From Combretum micranthum (taxonomy: Eukaryota; Streptophyta; Magnoliopsida; Myrtales; Combretaceae): a DNA stretch of 64,000 bases. The notes under the pieces are model-generated. The model did no database searches. It was given only the letters and a program-made list of their open reading frames with translations, and was not told where the DNA came from. This document shows, piece by piece, positions 10,855-22,922 of the stretch. How positions within the stretch are numbered: the stretch's first letter is position 1; every line of letters begins with the position of its first letter. The stretch covers positions 303,564 through 367,563 of the forward strand of contig JAMXBD010001452.1 of assembly GCA_024138025.1 (NCBI GenBank), in the 5' to 3' direction. A program made the translations under genes and the position numbers.

Positions 10855-12990
10855 TCCATGTGTTGACAAAATTATAATGAAATGAAACACAAACCACTTT
10901 ATTTTTCATGCCATTATACTTGTAGTGTACATGTGAAACTATAAAAAAAATTAATTTGATTGATTACCAAACCGTGTTAGGCATATATTCCTATTTTTAT
11001 TTGTAAATAATTTATATATATGCTTTCTTAAGCTTTAACCTACCCCCCTCCATCGGGGCTGAATCACTTTATTTCTAGATTGAGCTTTAAACCCATGCGG
11101 ATAAACTTGCTCTTGGTATTAATGAAAAAGGTTTAATGTTGGGTGAGTTGACACATATATGTCAAGTAATTAAAAATTAGAAAAATTAAACAATTAAGCA
11201 AGTAGATCAATGCACACATTATCCAATTAAGCAATTAAGTAGAAAGATTAACTTTTAAGAATTTTGATGACTTGATGTGTGTATTAATTCATCTGCTTAA
11301 TTATCTAATTTTCTAGTTTTTTATTGGCTCTTTAATATGTATCAATTCCTCATCCATTGGAAATATCAGTTTAGCAAACGGAGTTAACTCTAGTGGTCAT
11401 GGTAGTGTTAATAAATACCAAACTTTGATTACATATTAAATTGATAATTTTAAAGTTCAAATAATTAATTGTACATTCAAAGAAAGTTTAGGTGTCAAAT
11501 ATAATATTAACTCAATAAAAATTAAATATGAATATAACACAAAAATGGCATGACATGAAGTATAAAAGGATATGAAAAATCTAAAAGAAGTTTTTTTTTA
11601 TTTATTTAATGTAACTTTTTGCGATAATTAAATATTTTATTATTTTTGTCAATGAAAAAAAATATTATGTAAGGGCGTTAAAGTAGAAGCACAATATCAT
11701 CGAAGGTCAATGCTGAGCATGTGAGAGGATCAAATGAAAACAAAAAAATTTATATGAGGAATGTTTTCTGACATGTATTATTTTTTTCACCCCTTTTTAG
11801 CTTTTTGATCATTTTCAATTTCCATCTGGTTAAGTCTTTAGATGGTTATGATGTTGGTCTACGTGAGCTGGAAAAGCTTGAAGAGGAGATAATATTTTAT
11901 ATAATATTACTTTTAAAGTTGAAAAAGCTTGAGAACCCAAGGATTTGTTCTTCTAACCGCATTGCTCTGCCATACATTTGGATATCACCGGACAAATCGA
12001 ATCCATTGCATAAGGAAAATAAAGCACGATCAATGGAGGGTTTCTCATTACTTCTCCCCGTGCCACCCCTCCCAAAAAAAAAAAAAAAAAATTTACACTA
12101 ATCTATTTTGAAATTCTATGATTTCTATATTAATTTTACACAATCGATCCCGTGACTATCTAATGGTTCACACTATATCTAATCGTGATCAAACTATTAA
12201 AATAATTAATATTTCAATTATTATATTTATTTTAATGGTTATATAATTGACTGAAATAATTTCATGATAGGATCGTAAAATCTCTCTAATTTATTGTGTC
12301 AAGTGGAATTGCTTTAAGTGCATTTTAATTTTATTTTTAAGTATATACTCTAAAATTTTATTTTAATTTATGATGATTATATGTTATGAGATCATTATAT
12401 ATACTTTAAAAAGGCTATAGTAGTCATTTGGACGCATGATACCAGATAGTGGAATGTTGCACGCGACATGACAACAATGCTCATTATGGATGTCCATAGT
12501 GTAGGTAACCATAAATAGAGAAAATCAATTTATTATATTTAATGGAAAAATAATGTTTTCTTCTTTTAGTAATTTGCATTTCCTGAATGAAAATTTTTAT
12601 GATGAAAAATGTTTATGAGTACCGTCATATCACTTGATAATTAAGGAATTAAATAGAAATTTCTTACATTTTTATGTGCGAACACACCCCCCCCCCCCCC
12701 CCCCAAATTAATAAATCTATATATTGTTTTAAAATTGAATAACTAGTAATAGAAAATGTAAAATTTTTCTTTAGTATTTATAAGTGCCCATCAACCACAT
12801 GTTGCCTATTTTCAATATAGGTTCTGAAACAACTAAATTTATAGCTTTTGATGATTTACATAAAATTAGGGTTGATCATACAAAACATATAATATCCTTG
12901 TTGGTTTGTTGTATAAATACATTATTGGATAAAAAACCATAAATAACATGACAAAACTATAAAAAGAAAAAATTAACATTTCCTAAAAGT
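10855..12990. other. AT-rich spacer, no gene
   Basis: Non-coding sequence. A slightly richer patch at 11810-12070 contains open frames (98 and 60 codons) that do not resemble a known protein. A run of 18 C lies at 12687-12704. No repeat boundaries were found. Confidence 0.5.
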
Positions 12991-13151
12991 CACTACAAGA
13001 AAAATAAGTTTAGAAACAAAAATTTTTCTCCTTAAAAATAAATTTCTATCATATAAAACCATTGTTATTAATTCTATTTATAGAAATAGAACTTTTTTTA
13101 CCAATTTTTTATCATATAATTTTTGTTTTTAAAGCCAGTTTTCTTGTAGTT
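12991..13151. mobile_element. CACTA-superfamily MITE, 161 bp
   Basis: It starts CACTACAAGAAAA and ends TTTTCTTGTAGTT, an imperfect 13-bp TIR with the diagnostic CACTA(C) terminus. The flanks AGT (12988-12990) and AGT (13152-13154) form the 3-bp TSD expected for this superfamily. The interior is AT-rich, partly palindromic and non-coding. Confidence 0.88.
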
Positions 13152-13154
13152 AGT

Positions 13155-14200
13155 CTTATATCATTAAGCAAAATAAAAAGTTTCTAAAACAAATCCTAAA
13201 ACAATCCTCTTATCTTCTAAAATATGTTGAGGTTATATACCATCTTATTCTTTATATCAATCCTTGATTATTTATATATTTTCATAATTATTATACTATT
13301 TATTATTAGATTTTTTTTCCACTCAACACTAGATTAATTTATGTGGTACTATGCCCTTCCTTCACGCCTCGAGTTATCAAGAAAATTTAAGGTGCAAATT
13401 GTGCTCGTTTTTAGGATAGTCGTCCATTGTACTTGATCTCTTTTCTTTTCTCTTTTTTCTTTTTTTTTGCCAACATTTATATCATACCTTATTTATACAA
13501 ATTCCAACAATATGATATCGTTGCCTATACTACTCTTGATGGTCCGATAAGAAAATCCAACAGCTACTTGCCGAAGAAGTATAGTGGAAGGAATTCCTAT
13601 TTAAGTCTAAGAAAGTAATATATCAATAGTAAGTGGCAAATCACTCTCATAGTTTTTCTCTAGCCTTTTTTTTGTTTTTTCCCTACATAGGCAATGCCGA
13701 GTGTCGACCTTTACAAAGTGCTAGCAGATAAATTATGTTTAAAGAATTATTTAACTTGCTTTTGAATCTATAGTTTTAGTTTAGCTACTTAGGTTACCCA
13801 ATCCCAACTTCCACCTATATTAGGTCTAACCAGAAGTGAATATACCCACCTTACTTTGGAGTACCATCATTTGTCTACATCTACATAATTATTTCTTATT
13901 CACTTTTCTCCCTATTGCCACTTTTTATTATTTATTTTATAATTTATTTTACACATCGTTTGTTTCCTTTTATTGTATTCTCAGCATAATTTTATTCCTA
14001 ACCTTTTTCTTTCTCATAATAAAAACGGACATATGTGTTTAAGCACTTAGTTCCCAAATGTTAACGGCTTGTCTAAAATTCTTAGGTACTTCAAACAGCG
14101 AATTGGATTTTCTACGTCTACTCTAAGCAAATATCTGAGTTTGAAGGAGAAGAAAAATAAAAAAAACCCCATAATTGCAATCATATTGGCTTTAGCATCT
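13155..14200. other. AT-rich spacer
   Basis: No supported feature; the open frames in this stretch are low-complexity F/L/I/Y-rich chance translations. Confidence 0.5.
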
Positions 14201-14219
14201 TCATAAATGAGGAACTGAA

Positions 14220-14560
14220 TATTTAGATGTAAAACTTGGCACCAAGCCAAACATTTTTAGACCTGCCAGATCACGAGTCTGGTAAGGTCTAACCCAAAAC
14301 CGGCCAAAGCTTAGGGTAGATTGGGCTAGTTCTAAGCCTACTGTGGGTATAAGGGCTAGTTTATGGCCCATTGAACAAACCCATCTTTCTTTTTCTTTTT
14401 TAAATTTAAAATAACTAAGAAAAATAAAAGTAAAATTGTAAAAAATAAATAGAGACAAACTTAAACAATAAAATTGAAATTAAATAAGCAACTTTTAATT
14501 TAATATGCAATTGGGCCTAAAAAAATTCTTTAGCCCATTTGTTGAAAGAAATGTCCAACA
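14220..14560. repeat. Possible degenerate hAT-like sub-terminal sequence
   Basis: Repeated GGCCCA/GGGCTAG phrases occur on both strands around 14310-14380 and again at 14513-14540, like the sub-terminal repeats of the well-defined hAT element at 39205. No TIR or TSD pair could be fixed. A 21-base segment of 14491-14511 recurs at 14672-14692, next to the truncated Athila LTR, which hints at a local rearrangement. Confidence 0.25.
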
Positions 14561-14685
14561 TGTACGTTTATTTACACATAGCTATATCTACTTGTAATTG
14601 TGAAATTAGCATTGTGGGACTACAAACCCTCAACACACAATCAAATCTAGGACTACAAAAATACAAGAAAGATATTTTAATTTAA

Positions 14686-15600
14686 TATGCAATTGAATTT
14701 GGTGATTTTTGATATTTTATTGTTTATGCAAATTCAATTTGTGTTTGTGATTTTCAAGATGAATTCTTTTGTTGCAAATAATTAGATTTATGCTTATTTA
14801 AATCAATCCATGAAGTTCTAAGCTTTCATTGTGGGAATATGATCAAACCCTAGAATAGCTAAGATGATGATAATAATTTTGTTATAGAATTATTATATTT
14901 GTAGAATATTTATGTCGCAATTCCAACTATAAATTGTGTTTCTTAATTGAACTAGGTGTGTAGGAATCTTGATAACTCGGAAAGAAATTAGGGTTCATAG
15001 GAATTCTTAGATTTGGGTTAAATCACAATTGCGAAAGCGGCGTAATTCAATATAATTTAGAAATTATCCTTTGAGATTCATGTAATGTTTTAGATTAGTT
15101 TCTCACTAAGGAATTTGGAGAAATTGGTTTAGGGCATTAGTCAATTATAGAATCGGAAGATTCATAATTGTAATTTCGATTCCACTATTAAATTGTGTAG
15201 CGGAAGCTAGCAGGTCAATTGGTGGTTTTTAAAGATTTTGAAACTTGTAAAAAGATTAAGATCTTTGATAATTTCATATGAATATCTAAAAGCTAATAGT
15301 TATTATAACATGATAGCAATCTGATTAGTGAAACTAGGGTGGATTCTGTCTTTCCCACATTCAATCGATATATCTTTCTCAACACTCTTTTTGCTGTCTT
15401 TGATAATTATATCTAGGCTTAGAAGTAGTTAATTGTCTCAAATTCGATTGTCTGAATAATGGTAGAATCTAATACCTATTTAGTACTTAAGTAATCCTCG
15501 TAGGATCGATACTCTTCTCATCATTATATTGCTTGATCTGACCCAATATACTTATTGGAAGAATTCGCTTTATTTTTATATATATGTTTGCAACAGATCA
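14686..15600 (+). repeat. 5' LTR of Athila element, 5'-truncated
   Basis: It aligns with the last ~915 bases of the 3' LTR from TTGAATTTGGTGA onward. The roughly 780 bases of U3 present in the 3' copy are missing here, so the left boundary is a breakpoint and not an insertion site. Confidence 0.88.
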
Positions 15601-15606
15601 AGTTTT

Positions 15607-15624
15607 TGGCGCTGTTATTGGGAA
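15607..15624 (+). other. Athila primer binding site
   Basis: TGGCGCTGTTATTGGGAA follows the LTR end by six bases. It is a diverged form of the TGGCGCCGTTGCCGGGGA word that marks Athila-type elements (tRNA-Asp primer). Confidence 0.75.
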
Positions 15625-15826
15625 TTATTTTAATATTAGACTATCTTTAGTTCTATTATTACTTTAGGCGCAATTCACATACTTGGTTATATTCTTTTCT
15701 CTTTGCAGGCAGTATATATGCAGAAGTAGAAGTACTGAACTTCTACCATTTGATCTTGAAATAAAGCGTATCTTGCATCAGTTGAGAAGAGAAAACAGAA
15801 GAAGAGAAGAAGTGCAACAAGTAGAA

Positions 15827-17300
15827 ATGGCAAACGGAGAAGAAAACAATAACAATAACAAACAAATACAAGCTCCTGCCATAGCACTTCGGGATTACAC
15901 GGTACCCACTATTGCAGGTTCTGCAATCACAAGACCAGCTATACATGCCAATAATTTTGAGATAAAACAGGTACTTATACAGATGGTTAAAGCTCACCAG
16001 TAGGGAGGATATCCAAATGAGACTCCTGATGAGCACATAGCTAAATTCCCCCAATACTGCAATACCATAAAGATGAATGGTGTTACTGATGATGCTCACT
16101 TATACAGATGGTTGAAGCTCACCAATTAGGAAGATATCCAAATAAGACTCCTGATGAGCACATAGCTAAAATTCCTCCAATATTGCAATACCATAAAGAT
16201 GAATGGTGTTACTGATGATGCCATTAGGTTACAACTTTTTCCTTTCTCTCTTAAGGATAAAGCATTGGCTTGGTTCAACTCACTACCATAAGAATCCATT
16301 GCCAATTGGGCTAATCTTTCAAACAAGTTCTTGAGGAGATTCTTCCCACCTGCCAACATTGCAAGATTGAGAAGCGAGATTACAAATTTCACCAAGTTCC
16401 ATGGTGACTCGCTATATGAGGCATGGGACAAATACAATGAGGCAATCAGAGAGTGCCCACATCATGGATTGCCAAACAATCTCCTTGTTGAGATCTTTTA
16501 CCTCTGCCTGGAGGAGACTTTGAGATCATTGGTAGATGTTGCATCGGAAGGTGAACTAATGGGTAAAAGCTATGATGAAGCAAGTGCTCTAATTGAAGAA
16601 ATGGCCTCTAGTGCACACAATTGGAGTTGTGAAAGAACTAAATCTAAAGTGGCATCAGTTCAAGACAATGAAGCTATCTCTCAGCTCACTGCTTGGGTTT
16701 CAGCTCTCACTATTCAGGTAATTAACCTCACATCAACAAATGCTCTTAGTTCTAATCAAGTTGTTTGTTGTGAGTTGTGTTTAAGACCACATTCAATTTG
16801 TGAACGCCCACATGGTAACCATCATCATCAAGTGGGGAGCAATTGAACTATGTTAGCAACTTTCAAAAAAGTAATCTAAGACCTATTCCAACAAGTATAA
16901 TCCACGGTAGGAAAATCATCCTAATTTCTCATAAATGAATGAGAATAGTGTCTACAAGCCACCTGGATTTTAGAAGCAAGGTCCTGTTAGGAATGCCCCA
17001 CCTCAACAACATCAGCCTTCAATGGAAGAGCTCACGAGGAGCTTTATGCAAAGGAGAGAAACTCAGACGAATAATCAACAGGCCATCATCAGAGATTTAC
17101 AAGGGCAGATCAATCAGGTCTCTCAATAGATGAGTAATAGACCATTTGGATCTTTACCTAGTAATACTGAGGAAAACCCCAAGAGTGTGAATGCCATAAT
17201 ACTGAGGAGTGGCAAGGAGGTTGAATCTGTTGATGAGAAAGTTGATGAGAAAGAGGAGATTCAAGAGAAAGATAAGGGAAAGTAAAAGATGGAGGAACCG
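15827..17300 (+). pseudogene. gag: Athila gag
   Basis: A likely start ATG at 15827 opens a frame with MANGEENNNNNKQIQAPAIA and LRDYTVPTI. After a 125-bp tandem duplication (15973-16222) comes LFPFSLKDKALAWFNSLP, then FLRRFFPPANIARLRSEI and LYEAWDKYNEAIRECPHHG (16331-16846), the conserved Retrotrans_gag core that builds the capsid. Stops interrupt at several points, for example after AHQ near 16003. The region after 16850 is Q/N-rich and ends in an E/K-rich tail near 17280, as is usual before the Athila protease. Confidence 0.88.
15973..16222 (+). repeat. 125-bp tandem duplication inside gag
   Basis: The segment starting CTTATACAGATGGTT near 15974 is repeated from about 16099 with roughly 93% identity, ending at GTTACTGATGATG. 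Since 125 is not a multiple of three, the duplication shifts the frame, so it arose after (or caused) loss of function. Confidence 0.9.
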
Positions 17301-17609
17301 GTGTAGAAATCACCAGAGGTGAAACCCTATGTTCCTCCTATTTCCTTTCTAGGAAGATTGAAGCAACAATAGTTAGATGAACAATTTGCAAAGTTCCCGA
17401 ATGTCTTAAAGAAGCTGCAAATCAACATTCCCTTCTTAGAGGCAATTCAGCGGATGCCTTCCTATGTAAAATTTATAAAAGAGCTGCTTATTAAGAAAAG
17501 GAAAATAGATGGGAGTGAACCAATGGTGCTTACTAGAGAATATTCAATGATCCTTCGGAAGAATTGATCTAACCTGCCAATAAAATAAAGAGATCAAGGG
17601 AGTTTTATT

Positions 17610-18011
17610 GTTTCTTTCACTATAGGAAATTTTCATTTTGATAAAGTTCTTATAGATTCTGGTGCAAGTATAAATTTGATGCCTCTATCTATTTTCAGGA
17701 AATCAAGACTTAAAGAATGCAAGGAAACTCATGTCACTTTGCAACTTGCTGATAGGAGTGCCAAATACCCTAGGGATATTTTGGAAAATGTCCTAGTGAA
17801 GGTCAACAAATTTATATTTCCAATAGACTTTATGGTCTTAGAAATAGATGAGGACAGAGAAGTTCCCATGATTCTTGGTAGACCATTCCTTGCAACAAGT
17901 AAAGCCCTAATTGATGTGGAACAAGGTAAGCTCACATTGAGCGTAATGGACGGACAAGTAACTTTTAATGTTTATGAAGCTATGAGAAAATTTGATGATA
18001 GTAAAGCCTGA
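17610..18011 (+). pseudogene. Athila aspartic protease
   Basis: The frame reads VLIDSGASINLMPLSIF, with the intact DSGA(S) active-site motif at 17655-17669, followed by VTLQLADRSAKYP and the flap/second half VPMILGRPFLATSKALID. This is the retropepsin of an Athila-type gag-pol and would process the polyprotein. It is open for 111 codons from 17676 and is the best-preserved domain of the element, but it is cut off from reverse transcriptase by the 4.8-kb LTR that follows 100 bp later. Confidence 0.9.
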
Positions 18012-20261
18012 TATACTATTAATTGTTGATGAGCTTGTATCTAAGTCTATAGAAGAAAGAACAGAAATAGACACCATGGAGTCAGTTCTTAGGGATCTTG
18101 ATTAATGGAGTGATGATTGTAAACGCCTGAATTTTTCATAACTCTTAAAAAACAATCCTAAAGTTAAATACCAAAACCAAGACCCTGAAAACCGACCCAA
18201 TTAAAAATAGAATTCTAAACAAGGTTAAATACAAAATTACATAACCTTAAGAAAAAGAAAACCTTCAAAAATGAAATAGAAATTTAATAATCATTTGATT
18301 TGAAGTCCGTACGTGAAACGATTCATCTATTTGATCCCTAATATATAAATCGAGAAGGTATATCCAAATAACATTCAACGACAAAATATTAAAACCTTAA
18401 ACCTTTCGATGAATTTTAAAACAAAAAATTTAAATTACTACCAAAAATCGAACCGAGTCAACACAAATCTTAGGCTCGATTAAACAATCTTGAGAACTAT
18501 AAAATATTAAATATACCATAAAAATGAAATAAAAGTTAAATTTTAAACCAAAAATATAAGTGGTCATAAACTCCAAAATTCTATGATCTGCGAGTAAAAC
18601 TTAAAGTCGGAATTAAAACCGGTCAACTAGGCTAACAACAAGACCTAGTAAGACTAGACCCAACAATCCTATGCTCGAAATCGCAAAACAAAAAAAAAAA
18701 AAAAAATAGAGATAATCATAGATTACAGTCCGTAATAATGTAATACAACCTAAAAGATCAGATTCATAAAAAAATTGATCGTTCCAACAATAAACGGGTT
18801 TAGTTCTCAAAAAACGTGTCCTAGGTTTGGGATAGTAAAAATATTCTGATAACACCGTTAGACTCGTAATAATATAAGGATTCCAAAATATTAGTTTTAG
18901 AATTTTTCGATATCTAAAAATATCTTATAAAGCCCGTTTACGCTATTTTCCTTACTATCGATAATTTATTTGTCTAGTTTACTATTCATTATACTATTTC
19001 TACTATTCATTATTATTCACCTATCTTTATTTTTTTTTTACAACCTTTTTCTTATACCTTACACACTTATATCTTACATTTACTTTTTTAATATTACTTT
19101 TTACTAAACTTCTCTTACACTTTACTTACTTTTTATTACTAAAATTAATTTTTTATCACATTCTCTCTCCCTCCCTTTACATTGCCTCCACCCCCTCTCT
19201 CATTTCTATCTCATTTATTTTATCTTTTTTAATTTATTTTATTATATCTAATTTCCCCCATATTTATTTATAAATTCCCTCTCTTTCTCTCTCCCTCCAT
19301 TTCTTTCACACACTTCATTTCCTTACTAAAACTCTCTTAAATTCTCTCCATAACTATCTTCTCTAAAATTCTCTTCCAAACTCTCTCTTCTTTCCATAAA
19401 ACGATCATTTACATACCACTACAAATCTTTCATTTCTTCTTCTACCAACAAATAACCTTAGGTAAAAATTCCTACAATTATCTTTATGTTCATGCAACTT
19501 AACATACACCATAGTGTATGTTTTCTAAATCCATGTATGTTAAGAAAGTAATAATATGTTCATATTTTGTTCTTATTCATGCAAATTTTTTATTGTTATG
19601 TTGTTATAATGTTATTTTCGCTTCTAATCTAACTCCTATATATTAATAAATATAGTTACGTGTGTGTATATATATTCTTAAGAGCCTAAAAGCTTACTGA
19701 CCTAACATCTTATTATTATGCTTTATTATTATTATGCCTTTTCTTTTCTTTTCTTTTTGGAACTTGTCCAATTTAAGTTCCGAGAAGTCTTGAGGTAAGG
19801 TAAGACTCCAAATACTTGATCTTACATATATATGCTCATTTGATTCTTATTTCTCTTTCTTTATATGAGTTATTCTTATCTTTGACATAGCTACATAATC
19901 ATATTCATGCATGACCATAATGATGTTGTCTCAATAAAATTTCTCCAAGGAATAAAAATGAATTCTTTCTTTAATAAAGCAAATAAGGCTAACCTCTCTT
20001 TAATATAATTTTTGTCACTTAGGAAGAATTTTCTTCAAAAACTAAGAGTTATGTTTCAATAGAATTTCTCTTTGAAACTTTAGACCAATTCATCATTAAT
20101 TTTAGTAGTGTTATCATGCTAGATTCTTTAGAAAATTTAACTTATTCGTTTCATCACACTCTCTTTTCAAACTACTAAAATATAATTTATTATTTCAACC
20201 TTAATATTGATAATTCTTTGTTATGCAAAATTTTCTTAAAAACTTATTTATAAGATTTATA

Positions 20262-20577
20262 AGGTAAATTATACTAGAAGATACCAACGTTTGGGGGTAA
20301 GTTCATTTAAGGTATAAACATTTCAAATGATTAAAAAGAGGTATCAACGTTTTACAGTGATGTATCAACATTTTGCAAAGTTCATTTAAGGTATCAACGT
20401 TTCGATTAGTTTTCAATCAAGTTTCTAAAATTTTTATTAATTGTCAATTATTAGCACCTTATTTGACTTACTTTGTCTCAAACGTTGATTTTTCATTTGA
20501 ACTGCTTGAAACGTTTATATATTAAATAAATTTACCTCCAAATATTGATACTTAATACCTTTCGTTGTAATTCACCC
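20262..20577. mobile_element. Mutator-type MITE inside solo LTR, 316 bp
   Basis: The ends are inverted repeats: AGGTAAATTATAC... on the left, and GGGTGAATTACAAC... reading in from the right, each continuing through an ACGTTTGG/ATATTTGGAGGTAA stretch. The flanks carry the 10-bp direct repeat AAGATTTATA (20252-20261 and 20578-20587), suggesting a Mutator-like target-site length. Several GGTATCAACGTTT-type phrases repeat inside. Non-coding. It is the third level of nesting here. Confidence 0.8.
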
Positions 20578-21778
20578 AAGATTTATACCCACGGTTTGAT
20601 AAATATTAAGAACCAAACAACTTTTCTAAGTCAAGTTTAAAATCAACTTTCTAGTTAAAAATCTACTTAGAAATAAGATCGGTATACAACTTAAGGAATT
20701 AAGTGTTAGGAAGTAAAATCCATATTCTTTTATGAAATTAAGGAAATACAAATAATAATTATAATAATTAGACACCCACTTGTAACAGATTAAAGATTTT
20801 CCAATAAAGGTCCATGTATTAAAAAATTATGAGTTTAGAAAAGAGTTATTATGAGAATACGAATTTAGAATAAGTCGTTCATTTAATTTTCTTCATAAGC
20901 TAAACTTAAAACATTTTTTTTATACAACGTAAAATGATTTTTCCTCCCAACCACATAAAGTTTCATGTTTTGGAAAATAATTAGCTAAAAGAAGTTTAAT
21001 ATGAGGATGAAATATTCAAAAGCTTAAAATAAATATAAAACCATGATTTTTCTCTAATTAAGTTTCATATCTACAAAATCTAAGAATTTAAAGTTTCATT
21101 TATGAATCAACTTAAGAAAATTTCTATGAGGAAGTATATTTAGAGTTTCATCTCACTAATGAGAAAAACCGTGTCTTGCAAAATAAATTATTAAATAGAA
21201 TTCTTTTCAAATATGAAACCTTTGAGATTTTAAAATATATTAAATCATGATTTTCTTATTGATTGAGTTACATGTTTACAAACTAGCAAATTTAATCATA
21301 AGTTAAAGAGTGACTTTTCACTAAACTCTATCTTTCATAAAGATTGTTTACAAATTCTATTTTTAAGACAATATCACTGGAATCATTGATATAATATGAG
21401 TATATATATATATATATATATTAAAAGGATTTTCAACTAAATAAGTATTTATGTGTTTGCTATGGAACTTTTGGATTAAATAGAATTTAGAAAAAACTAT
21501 AAATTGAAGCTGGAATTTTCATGTTAGAACTATACAAAACCGATTTCGAACCTAAATACCTTCAAATGTTAAAAACAACCTTAGAAATAGATAGATCTTT
21601 TTGAATAGATAGAAAACGACATTTTATATGCGAAATTCCAAGTTAAAATGAGCGAGTTATGACCATTTTAACTTGGAATTTCGCATAATTCGATTTTTAA
21701 CGAAAATCATGAAGTAGAATTAGAAAGTTTGAGTAGAATTTTCATGAAATACTCATTTCGAGTATTTCTTTTGCCTAG

Positions 21779-21825
21779 GTGATGGGGAATACGAGACTCC
21801 CCTTCTTGAGGATTACTACGACTAA
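21779..21825 (+). other. Conserved post-acceptor block ending in DYYD-stop
   Basis: Immediately after an acceptor-like CCTAG the sequence reads GTGATGGGGAATACG..., and in one frame gives DGEYETPLLEDYYD followed by TAA. A block with the same start (AG|GTGA), the same length class and the same DYYD plus stop occurs at 58495-58541 in another long LTR. No ATG opens the frame upstream, so coding is unproven; it may be conserved for splicing or transcript function. Confidence 0.4.
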
Positions 21826-22922
21826 GAAGATTGCGATATGGATGAGTGAATTTTCCCTTCTATTTTCGTGACCTTACTTGTACTTGTAGATAGTTGCATT
21901 AGATCTGTTGGTACAAAATAAAAACGAATATGTATGGGGATTATGGGTTTATATGTAAATGTTTTTATGTATGTGTGACAATGGATGTTAAGCATATCGA
22001 AACCCAAAAATGATTGTTCAAATACATTATTACATCTTGCTTATGCATGTATGATGCTTGCTTGATCACCTTTAAGTATACCATAAATATACTCGGCCTT
22101 GATATAAATTAAATGAATACACATTGCATCCGTGAGTTACATAATAAGGACTACTACTCCTACGCAGAGAATCGAAAAGGCTAGAGGTCAAGCTATTCTT
22201 AGGAAATTAAGGCGTACCGGGATACATCCCAAGGATGTGCCGCGCCGATCTATCACTGTAGGCAGAGTGCTGGGGACTAGCAATGAAGATAGCAAAGATC
22301 TTCAGACCTAAATTCCCCAACCTTCGATACTAAGGGCATAAATCCAATTGTGTATGGTTTCCGGATACCCATATATAATTGCTTATATCATGTGATTATT
22401 GCATAGCATATGCATGAAAATTAATAAACTTTTTGAAATCATAATGTAAATGAAAGGGAATATCTCACTAAGCTCGTTGTAAGCTTACACCCTCATAGAT
22501 CTTTGTTAAAATGGGTATACTCGTGGCTTCATTCGAAGGTCAGGACATTAAGGAAATCATTGATGGATTTTAGACTCTTACGGAAGCAATGGGGTCATAG
22601 GATGAATTTACTTTCTTGATGTATGTTGTGTTATTATTTTGGAGACTACTAGCAAATGTATGTATGTGGTCTTAAGGACATTAGCAGGGATATGTCCCTA
22701 AGAGTTGTAATTGACTTATTCATGTTTAATATTAAGTATTCCTCTTACCTTGTTATTTATAATTGTTATAAAGTAAATTACATTACTCCGATGCATTCCC
22801 TCTTATGTGTTGTACGCCTTGTGCATGATATGAAAACCTTTGCGTGACTAAGGAAGTCATTCTTAGGCTTTAATATTGTGCACAACGAACTGCTATGATT
22901 ATGGCATCCCTCGGGCGTGACA

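Larger units (their letters stand above)
18118..22922 (+). mobile_element. Tekay/Del-like solo LTR, 4805 bp
   Basis: It begins TGTAAACGCCTGAA and ends CCCTCGGGCGTGACA, with the 5-bp TSD ATGAT at 18113-18117 and 22923-22927, placing it cleanly inside Athila pol. It has no primer site, coding domain or internal LTR pair, so it is a solo LTR left by recombination. Ends of the TGTAAcGCC...GGGCGTGACA type and great length fit Tekay/Del chromovirus LTRs, though the lineage is inference. A TTTATAAAT box at about 19267 followed by CT-rich leader (19275-19390), a donor-like CTTAG|GTAAAA at 19461, and an acceptor-like CCTAG|GTGATGG at 21778 are visible. A MITE sits at 20262-20577. Confidence 0.88.

Noticed and set aside
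13836..14042. 68-codon F/L/Y-rich open frame
   Set aside because: Low-complexity translation of AT-rich DNA; no start context, family or codon bias.
17729..17935. 68-codon minus-strand frame
   Set aside because: Antisense shadow of the Athila protease.
18118..22922. Considered a complete retrotransposon
   Set aside because: No primer site, no internal LTR pair and no coding domain within 4.8 kb; a solo LTR explains the TSD and ends.
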